This document shows positions 43,989-53,640 of a stretch of DNA of 64,000 nucleotides, piece after piece (position 1 is the first letter of the stretch; each line of letters opens with the position of its first letter). The stretch comes from an uncultured Clostridia bacterium (lineage in GTDB: Bacteria > Bacillota > Clostridia > TANB77 > UBA1234): positions 118,835-182,834 of the forward strand of contig CAKPEF010000001.1 in NCBI GenBank assembly GCA_934149305.1, written 5' to 3'. Below the pieces are notes generated by a model. The model was not told where the DNA came from and made no database searches. It saw only the letters and a program-made list of their open reading frames with translations. Made by a program: the position numbers and the translations under genes.

Positions 43989-45005
43989 TTAATCCGCAAT
44001 CCAAGATTCTACACCATTTATCACTGTACCACTGTTTAATATCACATTTTCTTTTTCATCTTTTATATCGCTCATTAGAATAATATCGTATTTATCAACA
44101 TCATTACTAATATATCTCAAAAACTTTAGATGTGCCTGTGACAAAATTTCTGAATCTCCACTAACATAAAGTCCTGCACCTTCATATCCAGCAATATATT
44201 CTTTATTTCTAAAATTTTCACTAAATTCACCTGCATCATTTGTAATTTTTTCGCCATTCAAAAATCTATCTATATATTCAAATTTTCCATTTTCATATTT
44301 ATAATATCCTAAATATGGACTGTCATTTACTCCTTCAATTGCCTTGTCTAATATTATGTAACAATCATTATTTTTGCAAAAAACAAGTCCATCTTTATGT
44401 AAGCCATAAAATGAATGTGTATACAATAACTCTACATTATCATTTTTCAATCTATATATACTTTCTTTTCTCTCGATATTGTTATTTGCCAAAATTACAA
44501 CTTCTTTGTAATTATCTTTTTTGTCTATGTCAACAATAGCTACATTGTATGAATACCCAGCATCAGTAGTATCAAAATTCATTGTTACTTCGATTTTTTT
44601 ATCATCTACAACTAGATATGCATCACCAGAAAATATCATTGGTGAATTATCATTCTCTTCATTTTTCTCTATAATAAAACCTAACTTCATTTCTTTTCCA
44701 TCACTATTCACATACACATTTTCTTCGTTTATGACTTGATTTTGTTTTACAAAGTTAAAGTTTATAGTTTCAAAGATTTCTTCATTATATGAATACCCAT
44801 CTGTCAATTTATACTTTTCTGCCAATTCTTTTTCTGCTACTTTTTCTTTATCTTCACCAAAATGTGTTTCGTTTTGCTCTTTATCTCCAGATTGCTCTAC
44901 AATGTCTATGATTTCGTTATTATTTTGATTTACTCCAACATATATCATGCCTGTTCCTAATATCAACAATACTACAATAATTGTTATTACTATTTTCTTT
45001 TTCAT
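43989..45005 (-). CDS. Membrane-anchored extracellular protein of unknown function
   Basis: 338 residues with an N-terminal signal-anchor (residues 4-25) and no lipobox cysteine. A charged linker leads to a beta-rich domain. Segments such as YNVAIVDIDKKDNYKEVVIL and the repeated short strands resemble the integrin-like FG-GAP/VCBS repeats that track growth or stress in similar Firmicutes proteins. AAAAGGAG precedes the ATG. It interrupts the infB-rbfA pair, with a 236-base leader that contains the dispersed palindromic repeat. It is probably a later insertion into the translation operon. Confidence 0.7.
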   Translation of the reverse strand: MKKKIVITIIVVLLILGTGMIYVGVNQNNNEIIDIVEQSGDKEQNETHFGEDKEKVAEKELAEKYKLTDGYSYNEEIFETINFNFVKQNQVINEENVYVNSDGKEMKLGFIIEKNEENDNSPMIFSGDAYLVVDDKKIEVTMNFDTTDAGYSYNVAIVDIDKKDNYKEVVILANNNIERKESIYRLKNDNVELLYTHSFYGLHKDGLVFCKNNDCYIILDKAIEGVNDSPYLGYYKYENGKFEYIDRFLNGEKITNDAGEFSENFRNKEYIAGYEGAGLYVSGDSEILSQAHLKFLRYISNDVDKYDIILMSDIKDEKENVILNSGTVINGVESWIAD

Positions 45006-45085
45006 AACTTTTATCTCCTTTTATTTGACATATTAACTAATTTTAATATTTTTTCAACTCAATTTTAATATACTGCTATCAATTG

Positions 45086-45122
45086 TTTTTGTAGAGCACA
45101 ATGTACTTAAGTTACATTTTTT
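45086..45122. repeat. Dispersed palindromic repeat, degenerate copy
   Basis: GTAGAGCACAATGTACTTAAGTTACATTTT follows the same upstream context (TACTGCTATC-A-TTGTTTTT) seen at 53651 and 57142. Confidence 0.55.
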
Positions 45123-45241
45123 GCAGCTGTTCTATATTTTTCATAAATTAGCTTACTCTATCTTGCTACAAGATTATCAGCTTATTTTCTTCAGTTGTTA
45201 ATTATATTATTTTTAGTTAATCAATATTTTAATCGTACTTT

Positions 45242-48232
45242 TTATCTTTGTTCTGTTTTGCTGTTTGGTTTTATTTCTTCCATGATGTATGATTCTATCT
45301 TATCTCCAACTTTTATATCGCTATAGTCTTCTATTTGAACACCACATTCATATCCTTCTGCAACTTCTCTTGCATCATCTTTCATTCTCTTTAATGATGA
45401 TAGTTTGCCTGTATGAATTACTACATTGTCTCTTATTACTCTTAAGCCTGAGTTTCTAACTATTTTTCCTTCTAGTACATAACATCCTGCTATCATACCA
45501 ACATTTGTAATCTTAAACACTTGTCTAATCTCTGCTGTTCCTTGAATTACTTCTTTATATTTTGGTGTTAACATTCCGTTTAATGCTGATGTTACATCAT
45601 CTATTGCATTATAAATTACTGAGTATATTTTTATTTCTACGCCTTCTTTATCTGCCACTTGTTTTGCTGTTGATTCTGGTCTTACATTGAATCCTATTAT
45701 TATTGCGTTTGTAACTTTTGCAAGTGTTACATCTGATTCTGTAATTCCACCAACATTTGCGTGTATTATTCTAACTCTTGCTTCTTCATTTTGTATCTTT
45801 TCTAATGATTGACAAAGTGCTTGAACACTACCTTGTACATCTGCTTTTATTATGATATTCAAGTCTTTTAACTTGCCTTGCTCTATTTGATTAAATAAGT
45901 TATCTAGTGTAACTGGTGCTGCCTTTCTAATCATGTCTTCTCTTTGTTTGCTCTTTCTTTTTTCTATTAAGTGCTTAGCTACTTTTTCATTTTCTACTTC
46001 GTAGAATATTTCACCTGCTTCCGGCACTTCTGAAAGACCTATTACTTCAACTGGTGTAGAGGGTCCTGCTGCTTTTACTTTTTGTCCTTTATCATCTACC
46101 ATTCCTCTTATTTTTCCTATTACACTACCTACAACTATTGTATCACCAATATTTAATGTTCCTCTTTGTACAAGCAATGATACTGTTATACCAGCATTTT
46201 TATCTAGTCTAGCTTCTAATACTGTTCCTTTTGATTGTTTATTAGGATTTGTTTTTAAATCTTTCATGTCAGCAACTAACAATACCATTTCTAATAGTGC
46301 ATCTATATTTTTGTGTTGTTTTGCAGATATAGGCACACAGATTGTGTCTCCGCCCCATTCTTCTGGAACTAAGCCATACTCTGTAAGCTCTTGCTTAACT
46401 CTATCTATATTTGCTCCTTCTTTATCTATTTTGTTTATTGCAACTATTATTGAAACGCCCGCTGCTTTTGCATGGTTTATTGCTTCTACTGTTTGTGGCA
46501 TTATACCATCATCTGCAGCTACTATAATTATTGCTATATCTGTAACTTGAGCACCTCTTGCTCTCATTGCTGTAAATGCTTCATGTCCCGGTGTATCTAA
46601 GAAAGTTATTTCTCTTCCATTGATCTCAACTTTATATGCACCAATATGTTGTGTGATTCCACCTGCTTCCCTTTCACTTACATTTGTTGAACGTATTGCA
46701 TCAAGAAGTGAAGTCTTACCATGGTCTACGTGTCCCATTACTACTACAACTGGTGGTCTTGGTACTAAGTCTTCTTCTCTATCATCTGTATCATCAAATA
46801 ATATATCTTCATCTGATACAACTTCTTTTTTATGTGCTGTTACGCCAAATTCATTTGCTACTAAAAATGCTGTATCAAAATCTAATTCATTATTAAGTGT
46901 TGCAAGTATTCCATAACCCAACAATTTCTTTATTACTTCTGATGCTTGTTTCTTTAATTTTTCTGCTAATTCTTTTACTGTTATTGTCTCTGGAATCTCT
47001 ATATCTGTAAGCTCAAATATTTTTTGCTCAATGTGTTCTCTGCTTTCTGTTGGTTTCTTTTTGTTTTTCTTGAAACCTTTTTGTCTGTTTGATAAATCAT
47101 AATAATCAAACATCTTGCTTTCTGTATCATTGAACATATTTGAAAAGTTGCTTTCAGATTGTAAATCTTTTAACTTTCCGAAGTTAATATCTTCATCCAT
47201 TTCTCTAACAACTTTTGATTTTGAAACTTTCTTTGTTGGCTCTTCAAATTTTCTGTTGTCTTTTTCTTTATCTTTGTAACCTGTTCTAACAATCTCTCTA
47301 ACTGGCTCTTTTGTAGCAGCTTCTGAACTTGCTATTACATCTTTTATTCCTTTTTCTATCTTGTTTTCTCTCGATTGATTTTGTTTATTAAAGCTACCTT
47401 GACCATTTGGTCTTCTGCCATCTTTGTTAAATGGTCTATTTTCTCCTCTATTATCGCCTTTATTTCCGAATTTATTATCTCTGCCATTATTATAATCTTT
47501 TCTATATTCACCTTGTCTATTTTGATTTCTGTCTTTTCCATCTCTATCTTGATAAGGTCTATTATTATATGGTCTTTGGTTTCTATTTTGATTGTCATTA
47601 TTTCTATTTTCAAATCTGTTATATGGCTTTTTGTTTTCTTCTCTCTTAATTTCTTTCTTTTCTGTTTCAACTTTTTCAGGATTTGCTACTGTCACTTTCT
47701 CAACAACCTTTTCTTTCTCAATTTCTTTCTTTTCTACTGGCTTTTCTTCAATTGATTCAACTACTTTCTTTTCTTCTACTTTTTTTATTTCTGGCTTTTC
47801 AATTGTTTTATGCTCGACGTTACTTGCAGCCACTTTTTCTTTCGGCTCTTCTTTTGGTGTAACACTAGCTATTTTTTTAGGTGGTGTCCTATATTTTATA
47901 TTCATCGATGCATCTGTTCTTCTTTGTACAACCCCTAAGTCATCTCTTATAGGTCTTTTTGTATCCTTTTTAGTTTCTGGTTCCTCAGTCTCAATTCTAG
48001 TAACCTCTCTACGAATAATAACGGGAGCAATTGGTTTTTTCTCTTTTTTGGCGTTATCTTTCTTTGGTTCTTTTCCAACTTTAAGCTGTTTTCTTATTTT
48101 ATCTATATCCGCCTCTTCTAATATTGACATATGATTCTTTACGTCATATTTTAAATCAATTAGTTTTTCAACTAATTCTTTACTTTGCATGCCCAACTCT
48201 TTTGCCAACTCATACACTTTCATTTTCCCCAT
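45242..48232 (-). CDS. infB: Translation initiation factor IF-2
   Basis: A GTPase that brings fMet-tRNA to the 30S subunit. 996 residues: a first IF2_N at residues 1-50, a long K/E- then N/R/G-rich linker to about residue 330, a second IF2_N near 420, and the G domain with GHVDHGKT near 505, DTPGHEAF near 555 and NKID near 610. The C-terminal beta-barrels and IF2 C2 domain follow. The N-terminal linker is longer than usual, with RPYNNRPYQDRDGKDRN-like stretches. The start codon overlaps the ylxQ stop (TAATG), so the two are coupled. Confidence 0.96.
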   Translation of the reverse strand: MGKMKVYELAKELGMQSKELVEKLIDLKYDVKNHMSILEEADIDKIRKQLKVGKEPKKDNAKKEKKPIAPVIIRREVTRIETEEPETKKDTKRPIRDDLGVVQRRTDASMNIKYRTPPKKIASVTPKEEPKEKVAASNVEHKTIEKPEIKKVEEKKVVESIEEKPVEKKEIEKEKVVEKVTVANPEKVETEKKEIKREENKKPYNRFENRNNDNQNRNQRPYNNRPYQDRDGKDRNQNRQGEYRKDYNNGRDNKFGNKGDNRGENRPFNKDGRRPNGQGSFNKQNQSRENKIEKGIKDVIASSEAATKEPVREIVRTGYKDKEKDNRKFEEPTKKVSKSKVVREMDEDINFGKLKDLQSESNFSNMFNDTESKMFDYYDLSNRQKGFKKNKKKPTESREHIEQKIFELTDIEIPETITVKELAEKLKKQASEVIKKLLGYGILATLNNELDFDTAFLVANEFGVTAHKKEVVSDEDILFDDTDDREEDLVPRPPVVVVMGHVDHGKTSLLDAIRSTNVSEREAGGITQHIGAYKVEINGREITFLDTPGHEAFTAMRARGAQVTDIAIIIVAADDGIMPQTVEAINHAKAAGVSIIVAINKIDKEGANIDRVKQELTEYGLVPEEWGGDTICVPISAKQHKNIDALLEMVLLVADMKDLKTNPNKQSKGTVLEARLDKNAGITVSLLVQRGTLNIGDTIVVGSVIGKIRGMVDDKGQKVKAAGPSTPVEVIGLSEVPEAGEIFYEVENEKVAKHLIEKRKSKQREDMIRKAAPVTLDNLFNQIEQGKLKDLNIIIKADVQGSVQALCQSLEKIQNEEARVRIIHANVGGITESDVTLAKVTNAIIIGFNVRPESTAKQVADKEGVEIKIYSVIYNAIDDVTSALNGMLTPKYKEVIQGTAEIRQVFKITNVGMIAGCYVLEGKIVRNSGLRVIRDNVVIHTGKLSSLKRMKDDAREVAEGYECGVQIEDYSDIKVGDKIESYIMEEIKPNSKTEQR

Positions 48233-48552
48233 TACTTATTAGCCCCCTTTAATTCTTTAACCATTTGCAATATTTTATTGCCAAAACCTTCCTCTAAAAT
48301 TGTAAAGACCCCTTTGTTTGATTTTCCAATACACTTACTTAGTAAATCTATTTCGCCAAATATTACAATATTAATATTATACAAACTAGCCAACTTTATA
48401 AATTTATCTTTTGTCTTATCCGACATATCTTCCGCAAGTATTATCAAATACGCATTTCCGCTCTTTATTTTTTCTTCGCACATATCTGCCCCAAATCCAA
48501 CTTTACCTGCTTTCATTGCAAGCCCAATCATAGAATATATTCTATTTATCAC
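48232..48552 (-). CDS. ylxQ: L7Ae-family RNA-binding protein YlxQ
   Basis: A small K-turn-binding ribosomal-protein-like factor of 106 residues. The core GLAMKAGKVGFGADMCEEKIKSG and LIILAEDMSDKTKDKF are L7Ae-family hallmarks. It overlaps ylxR by 11 bases and infB by one, a tight translationally coupled string. Confidence 0.9.
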   Translation of the reverse strand: MINRIYSMIGLAMKAGKVGFGADMCEEKIKSGNAYLIILAEDMSDKTKDKFIKLASLYNINIVIFGEIDLLSKCIGKSNKGVFTILEEGFGNKILQMVKELKGANK

Positions 48553-48811
48553 TATTTATATCGCTCCTTAATGAATCATATATATCTTCGCTTATTGTTT
48601 CTTCAAATTCTTTCTCTAATCTTTTAGCCTTTATAGCTTTTTCAAGACATTCTTTGTTGTAACATATATATGCTCCACGTCCATTTTTTTTGCCTGTTTT
48701 GTCTATGCAAATCTCTCCCTCTGAAGTTTTTACAACTCTTATAAGTTCTTTCTTTGGTTTCGATTCATAACATCCAAGGCATCTTCTCATAGGTATTTTT
48801 TTCAACATCAT
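48542..48811 (-). CDS. ylxR: YlxR (DUF448) RNA-binding protein
   Basis: About 89 residues with the family motifs RRCLGC near residue 8 and GRGAYICYNKECLEKA near residue 46. It binds RNA and has been linked to RNase P and nucleoid functions in related bacteria. GAGGTG precedes two adjacent ATGs; I take the first (48811). It lies between nusA and ylxQ in the classical order. Confidence 0.9.
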   Translation of the reverse strand: MMLKKIPMRRCLGCYESKPKKELIRVVKTSEGEICIDKTGKKNGRGAYICYNKECLEKAIKAKRLEKEFEETISEDIYDSLRSDINSDK

Positions 48812-48826
48812 TAACACCTCTTCGTT

Positions 48827-49873
48827 TTAAGCTTCGCCTTTTATTTGAGATTCTGATTTAATATCTATCTTCCAACCTGTAAGCTTTGCTGCAAGTCTAG
48901 CATTTTGACCATCTTTACCTATTGCAAGTGATAATTGTGAATCTGGAACAACTACTTTTGATGTCATCTCTTCTTGATTTATATCAACTGCAAGAACTGA
49001 TGCTGGGCTAAGTGCCGATGCTATATATTGAACTGGATCCTCGCTCCATTCTACAACATCTATCTTTTCTTCTTTCAACTCATTCAAAATATTTTGAATT
49101 CTTATTCCTCTAGGACCAACACAAGAGCCAACTGGGTCTATGTTCATATCTTTTGAATAAACCGCAATCTTCGTTCTAGAACCTGCTTCTCTAACTATAT
49201 TTTTAATTTCTATTAATCCTTCATATATTTCTGGTATTTCAAGTTCGAATAATCTTTTTACAAAACCTGGATGTGTTCTAGAAATCATCATTTGTGGAAC
49301 ACCTTTGCTATTTTTTTGAACATCTACAACATATGCTTTTATTTTATCGTTTACTGCATATGTTTCTGTAGGAATTTGTTCATTAGCTGTCATTATTCCT
49401 TCAAGTCTACCTAAGTCTACTATAACAACATTTTTATCAACTTTTTGTATTAGTCCACTAACAATTTCACCTTGTCTATCTGAGTACTCTGTAAATACTA
49501 TTTCTCTTTCTGCTTCTCTTATTTTTTGAACTATAACTTGTTTTGCTGTTTGTGCAGCTATTCTTCCAAAATCTTTTGGTGTTATTTCAACCTCAACAAT
49601 ATCTCCTATTTGTGCCCTTTTATTTATCTTCCTAGCCTCATCTAACGAAATTTCTATTGCTGGATCAAATACTTCTTCTACAACTTCTCTTAGTGAAAAT
49701 ACTTGAATTACTGCTTTTTCTTCATCGATTATAATTTTAACATTTTCTTCTGCATTAAAATTCTTCTTATATGCTGTTAACAAAGCTGTTTCAATTGCAT
49801 CTAGCAAATAATCTTTGTTTATTCCTTTTTCTATACTTAACTCTTCTAATGCTTCAAAAAATTCTTTATTCAT
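48827..49873 (-). CDS. nusA: Transcription termination/antitermination factor NusA
   Basis: Binds RNA polymerase and modulates pausing and termination. At 348 residues it has the N-terminal polymerase-binding domain (1-125), the S1 domain (GEIVSGLIQKVDKNVVIVDLG near 140) and two KH domains (PVGSCVGPRGIRIQNI near 240, LSLAIGKDGQNARLAAKLTG near 325). It lacks the acidic C-terminal repeats, as usual in Firmicutes. The ATG at 49873 follows GGGAGG and overlaps the end of rimP by 8 bases. Confidence 0.95.
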   Translation of the reverse strand: MNKEFFEALEELSIEKGINKDYLLDAIETALLTAYKKNFNAEENVKIIIDEEKAVIQVFSLREVVEEVFDPAIEISLDEARKINKRAQIGDIVEVEITPKDFGRIAAQTAKQVIVQKIREAEREIVFTEYSDRQGEIVSGLIQKVDKNVVIVDLGRLEGIMTANEQIPTETYAVNDKIKAYVVDVQKNSKGVPQMMISRTHPGFVKRLFELEIPEIYEGLIEIKNIVREAGSRTKIAVYSKDMNIDPVGSCVGPRGIRIQNILNELKEEKIDVVEWSEDPVQYIASALSPASVLAVDINQEEMTSKVVVPDSQLSLAIGKDGQNARLAAKLTGWKIDIKSESQIKGEA

Positions 49874-50339
49874 TTTCGTTTTCCTCCCAATTATATAATA
49901 TTTTTGCACTCGAAATATCATCTATATTTAGCTCATATACCTTGTCTTCTGAATCAATTTTAATTTTTCCATCTAAAACATCCTTTAAAATGCCTTCAAA
50001 TTGTTTTCTTTTTTCAAACGCTTTAAAAAGTTTTACTTCAATCTTCTTGCCAATAGCAACCTTAAATTGTTTTTCATCTCTTAAGTGTCTTTCTAATCCA
50101 CAAGAAGAAACTTCTAGCACATATGCATTTTCGATAGGATCAACTTCATCTAGCTTTTCGCCAACCGCATTACTAACTTTTTCGCAATCATCTAAGTCAA
50201 TGCCTTTTTCACTGTCAATAAAAAGTCTCAAATACCAGTCAGCACCCTCTTTAACATAAAGAACATCATATAACTTATAGCCTAGCTCTTCAACTATTGG
50301 CAAAACTATATTATAGTATTCTTGTTCTGTTCTTGTCAT
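49866..50339 (-). CDS. rimP: Ribosome maturation factor RimP
   Basis: Needed for 30S assembly. 157 residues with the typical VLYVKEGADWYLRLFIDSEKGIDLDDCEKVS and YVLEVSSCGLERHLRDEKQF segments, followed by the SH3-like C-terminal domain. AAGGAGGAAAA precedes the ATG. It is the first gene of the nusA-infB operon. Confidence 0.95.
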   Translation of the reverse strand: MTRTEQEYYNIVLPIVEELGYKLYDVLYVKEGADWYLRLFIDSEKGIDLDDCEKVSNAVGEKLDEVDPIENAYVLEVSSCGLERHLRDEKQFKVAIGKKIEVKLFKAFEKRKQFEGILKDVLDGKIKIDSEDKVYELNIDDISSAKILYNWEENENE

Positions 50340-50360
50340 ATTTTTCCTCCTTACACAAGT

Positions 50361-50388
50361 AAAGAGTGAGGTTTGCCCTCACTCTTTT
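50361..50388. terminator. Terminator between the SLH/dockerin gene and rimP region
   Basis: AAGAGTGAGG/CCTCACTCTT with a 5-base loop and T-tracts on the plus side, shorter ones on the minus side. It lies in the rimP leader, upstream of the RBS, and may be part of the rimP 5' region. Confidence 0.65.
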
Positions 50389-50471
50389 TGTATACTTTTA
50401 TTATGCTAAAGCTATTTTACTATAAATTCATAGTAAAATCAAGCATTTTTCATAAATTCGTGCCACTTTTT

Positions 50472-52433
50472 CTACATAACTTCTGGGGTTGGCTTTGGTT
50501 CAACAGGTAATTCAGCATCAGGAGTTGGAGTTGGTTTTGATATATCTCCAACGATTTGATAGCCACACTCTGCGCATTTACCACCTGTTATTTTTGTATG
50601 TGAATGTGGTAATTCTGTAATTTCACCTCTCGTGTATGCATATAAAATTGTTGCATCTTCTTCAGTTATTTTTCCATCTGCATTTACATCTGCTGCTTTT
50701 TCATTTATTTTCGTACTGTTATTTTTTAAGTATGCATTCAATTTAGCAACATCGTAAAAATCAACAGTTCCATCTCCATTTACATCGCCATATAAAATTT
50801 CTTTTTGCTCGTATCCGCATTTTGCACATTTACCATCTTTTAGTTCGTGTTCTTCTGAAACTTCGCCTAAAGATAATCCACAACCGCATGTATATACTAT
50901 TTCATGTTCATTTTCATCTTTTTGTTTTGTTTCTGTTGTATATGGTTTCTTGCAGTCATGTGGCAATTTTGAAAATCCCGTCATTTCAAAAATATTTTTC
51001 ATTATTATAAGGGCATCTGCCACATCTGCTTTTCCATCCAAATTAACATCAGCAGCCTTTTTATCTATATTGGCAGTTTCTCCTCTTGAATATTTTAATA
51101 TAAGTGTTACGTCATCCGATGTAATTTTTCCATCTCCATTTACATCGCCATATAAAATTTCTTTTTGCTCGTATCCGCATTTTGCGCATTTACCATCTTT
51201 TAGCTCGTGTTCTTCTGAAACTTCGCCTAAAGATAATCCACAACCACATGTATATACTATTTCATGTTCTTTTTCATCTTTTTGTTTTATTTCTGTTGTA
51301 TATGGTTTCTTGCAGTCATGTGGCAATTTTGAGAAATCTGCCCACTTTGCAATATGCTTTTTTAATATCATTAAATCAACTATATCTATTTTTCCATCCA
51401 AGTTTAAATCTGCTGCTTTTACATCTATTTTTTCATCTTGGTTTTGTATATATTTAGTTAATGCCAATCTATCTTTTGCTGTAACTACTCCATCTCCATT
51501 TACATCGCCATATATAATTGTTAATTCATGCTTGCAACCTGTACATACATTGTCTTTATATGTATGTTTGTGTGGCAATTGAGTTATCTTTTTATCAACA
51601 TATGCTTTTAATATTGTCACATCAACCACATCTATATTGCCATCTTGATCTAAATCTAAATATTTATCTGCATTTCTTCTGATTGCATAAGGAATTTCAC
51701 TCGCATAGTCTTCTGGAAATACAGTATAATTGTACAAAAGTACGGCATCTTCTTTCGTAATCTTGCCATCTCCATTTACATCGCCAATACTAAATGACTC
51801 AAGTTCACCTATCGCAATTTTTTGAAACACATTATACATAAGTTGTGAAACTTCTGCTCTTGTTAAATTTCCTTGTGGATCAAAGTATCCATCTTTTCCT
51901 CTCATTATTTCATTTTTTACAGCTATTGCCACATACTTTTTAATTCCTTCTGAAATTTCACCACTGTCTGAGAATTGATTTAATAATGTATAGTCTGGTT
52001 TCTCAGTTTGAAGTCCTTCAGCCTGTACAACTGCTACAGCTACATCTTCTCTTACTGATGCTTCAGTTGGTCTAAAAAAGTACTTTCCATTGTTTTCATA
52101 TCCAGTTAAATATCTACTAGCCCTATATATGTAATCTTTTGACCATCTATCTTCTTCTACGTCTACAAATTTTATGTTTGTTGTTCTCTCTGTTAGTTTT
52201 AATGTTTCTACTAATATTTTTGCAAATTGTTCTCTTGTTACGCTTTCATCTGGTCTAAATGTTCCATCTTCGAAACCATTTAGCACTCCTTTTGCTGCCA
52301 TTTCTTCTACTACGGTTTTTGCCCAGTGTCCTTCAATATCGCTAAATGTTGTAGCGGCGAATGACAATGTTCCTAATGTAACCATAACAAATGAAATTAT
52401 CGCTGTTACGATTACTTTCAACTTCTGGTTCAT
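50472..52433 (-). CDS. Secreted SLH-domain protein with dockerin-type repeats
   Basis: A 653-residue cell-surface protein. After a signal peptide (to about residue 28) come three S-layer-homology domains (residues 30-205, e.g. TFSDIEGHWAK, VNGFEDGTFRPDESVTREQ), which anchor to cell-wall polymers. Four or more dockerin-type calcium-binding pairs follow (GDVNGDGKITKEDA, DLDQDGNIDVVDV and so on), separated by His/Cys-rich linkers with CGCG and CAKCGY motifs. It ends in a Pro/Thr-rich tail. The ATG at 52433 follows AAGGGGG. It has no catalytic domain, so it is structural or an assembly platform. Two long internal DNA repeats are present. Confidence 0.9.
   Translation of the reverse strand: MNQKLKVIVTAIISFVMVTLGTLSFAATTFSDIEGHWAKTVVEEMAAKGVLNGFEDGTFRPDESVTREQFAKILVETLKLTERTTNIKFVDVEEDRWSKDYIYRASRYLTGYENNGKYFFRPTEASVREDVAVAVVQAEGLQTEKPDYTLLNQFSDSGEISEGIKKYVAIAVKNEIMRGKDGYFDPQGNLTRAEVSQLMYNVFQKIAIGELESFSIGDVNGDGKITKEDAVLLYNYTVFPEDYASEIPYAIRRNADKYLDLDQDGNIDVVDVTILKAYVDKKITQLPHKHTYKDNVCTGCKHELTIIYGDVNGDGVVTAKDRLALTKYIQNQDEKIDVKAADLNLDGKIDIVDLMILKKHIAKWADFSKLPHDCKKPYTTEIKQKDEKEHEIVYTCGCGLSLGEVSEEHELKDGKCAKCGYEQKEILYGDVNGDGKITSDDVTLILKYSRGETANIDKKAADVNLDGKADVADALIIMKNIFEMTGFSKLPHDCKKPYTTETKQKDENEHEIVYTCGCGLSLGEVSEEHELKDGKCAKCGYEQKEILYGDVNGDGTVDFYDVAKLNAYLKNNSTKINEKAADVNADGKITEEDATILYAYTRGEITELPHSHTKITGGKCAECGYQIVGDISKPTPTPDAELPVEPKPTPEVM
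50770..51350. repeat. Internal direct repeats within the SLH/dockerin gene
   Basis: A block of about 200 bases coding for KLPHDCKKPYTTE...YEQKEILYGDVNGDG occurs twice (around 50780-50975 and 51140-51335), nearly identical. Such repeats are prone to expansion or loss. Confidence 0.8.
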
Positions 52434-52524
52434 CAAAATTCCCCCTTTTATTAGTTTTTAAAATTTATCACCTATACTATATTGTAATAAATTTCATATA
52501 AAAGCACAAGCTTTTCCAATTTGT

Positions 52525-53589
52525 TTATATATTTTCCAATAATTCTTCTATAAATTTTGTAATTATATAATATTTATGTACCGATATTTTATCTTCGTTT
52601 TTATTTAATAAATTCACTTTAAATATTGGGTAGGTATGAAATCTTATATATATTTTTTTGTCAAATGTAATATCAATTTTTATTTTGCTTTCTTCTTCAA
52701 ATTCAGCTATTACATTCAATATTTCTGGAGTCAAAAATTCCATTGTAGCTTCTTTATCCTCTGTGTATATTTTAAATTCGTTTTGTATTTGTGACTTTGC
52801 TACCATAAATATATTCTCATCTGACAAATTATTTTTTGGTGATGCACTATTTGCCATTATTATTCTTGGCACTTTTAAATCAGTTTCTATCGTTACAAAT
52901 ATTCCTTCAAAAAAAGTAATCCAGTGTTCGTTGCTTCCATTAAGGTAATTAAAGTTTTCTCCTATTCTTTCTTTTAACTCTAAACATGGAAATAATTTTA
53001 TGCTATACATATTTATATTGCCTTCAATATACATTTCATTTTCTATTTTATAATCATCAGTCGATAAATGCGACACATATGGTGTTCTTATTTCTTTACC
53101 GTCTATTTTCAAAAATTGAGATTTTGCATAATCATCATTGCAGTCTATATAATTAACCACTTTCATACTTCCATTAGTAGTTTCTATAAATTCTTGTACA
53201 AACTTTTTATTATATCCTCTCTTGTTTATAAAACACATTAAAATTACGCCAACTCCTAATGGTGCAAACGCCCAACATAGGTCAGCTCTTGTTACACTAT
53301 CTTTTTTTAGTTCTATAATTAAGATTGCAATTGTTGCAATTGTTATAATTGTTGTGAATACTGCAACTATTATTGCATCTTTTTTTCTAAGCTTATATAG
53401 CTCTCTTTTAGATATTTCTTCATAAATTTTTTGATATTTATCTGATTTTTGAAAATTTATTTCATTTTCTCCTTTTCTAGCTCTTTTATAGTCTTTTATT
53501 ATTTTACATATAAAAAGACCTATTAATATAATTGCTAACAAAAATATTCCAACTCCTGAAGAAAGTACCTCTATAACTTCTTTTATCAT
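52525..53589 (-). CDS. DUF3137-like membrane protein, paralogue 1
   Basis: 354 residues with one N-terminal helix (15-32), a charged coil, then two helices (about 75-120), and a long cytoplasmic or external domain. Its pattern ITFFEGIFVTIET, KIYTEDKEATMEFLTPEIL and IKIDITFDKKIYIRF resembles DUF3137. It ends with FIEELLENI. The ATG at 53589 follows GGGGGAG. It is a duplicate of the gene at 55983. Function unknown. Confidence 0.68.
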   Translation of the reverse strand: MIKEVIEVLSSGVGIFLLAIILIGLFICKIIKDYKRARKGENEINFQKSDKYQKIYEEISKRELYKLRKKDAIIVAVFTTIITIATIAILIIELKKDSVTRADLCWAFAPLGVGVILMCFINKRGYNKKFVQEFIETTNGSMKVVNYIDCNDDYAKSQFLKIDGKEIRTPYVSHLSTDDYKIENEMYIEGNINMYSIKLFPCLELKERIGENFNYLNGSNEHWITFFEGIFVTIETDLKVPRIIMANSASPKNNLSDENIFMVAKSQIQNEFKIYTEDKEATMEFLTPEILNVIAEFEEESKIKIDITFDKKIYIRFHTYPIFKVNLLNKNEDKISVHKYYIITKFIEELLENI

Positions 53590-53640
53590 TTGTTTCTCCC
53601 CCTTTTTCATAAATTATTTCGCCAGCCATAATGTTTTCCA

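Noticed and set aside
47592..48134. 180-codon plus-strand frame opposite infB
   Set aside because: It mirrors the low-complexity Lys/Glu-rich linker of IF-2, giving Phe/Ser-rich nonsense.
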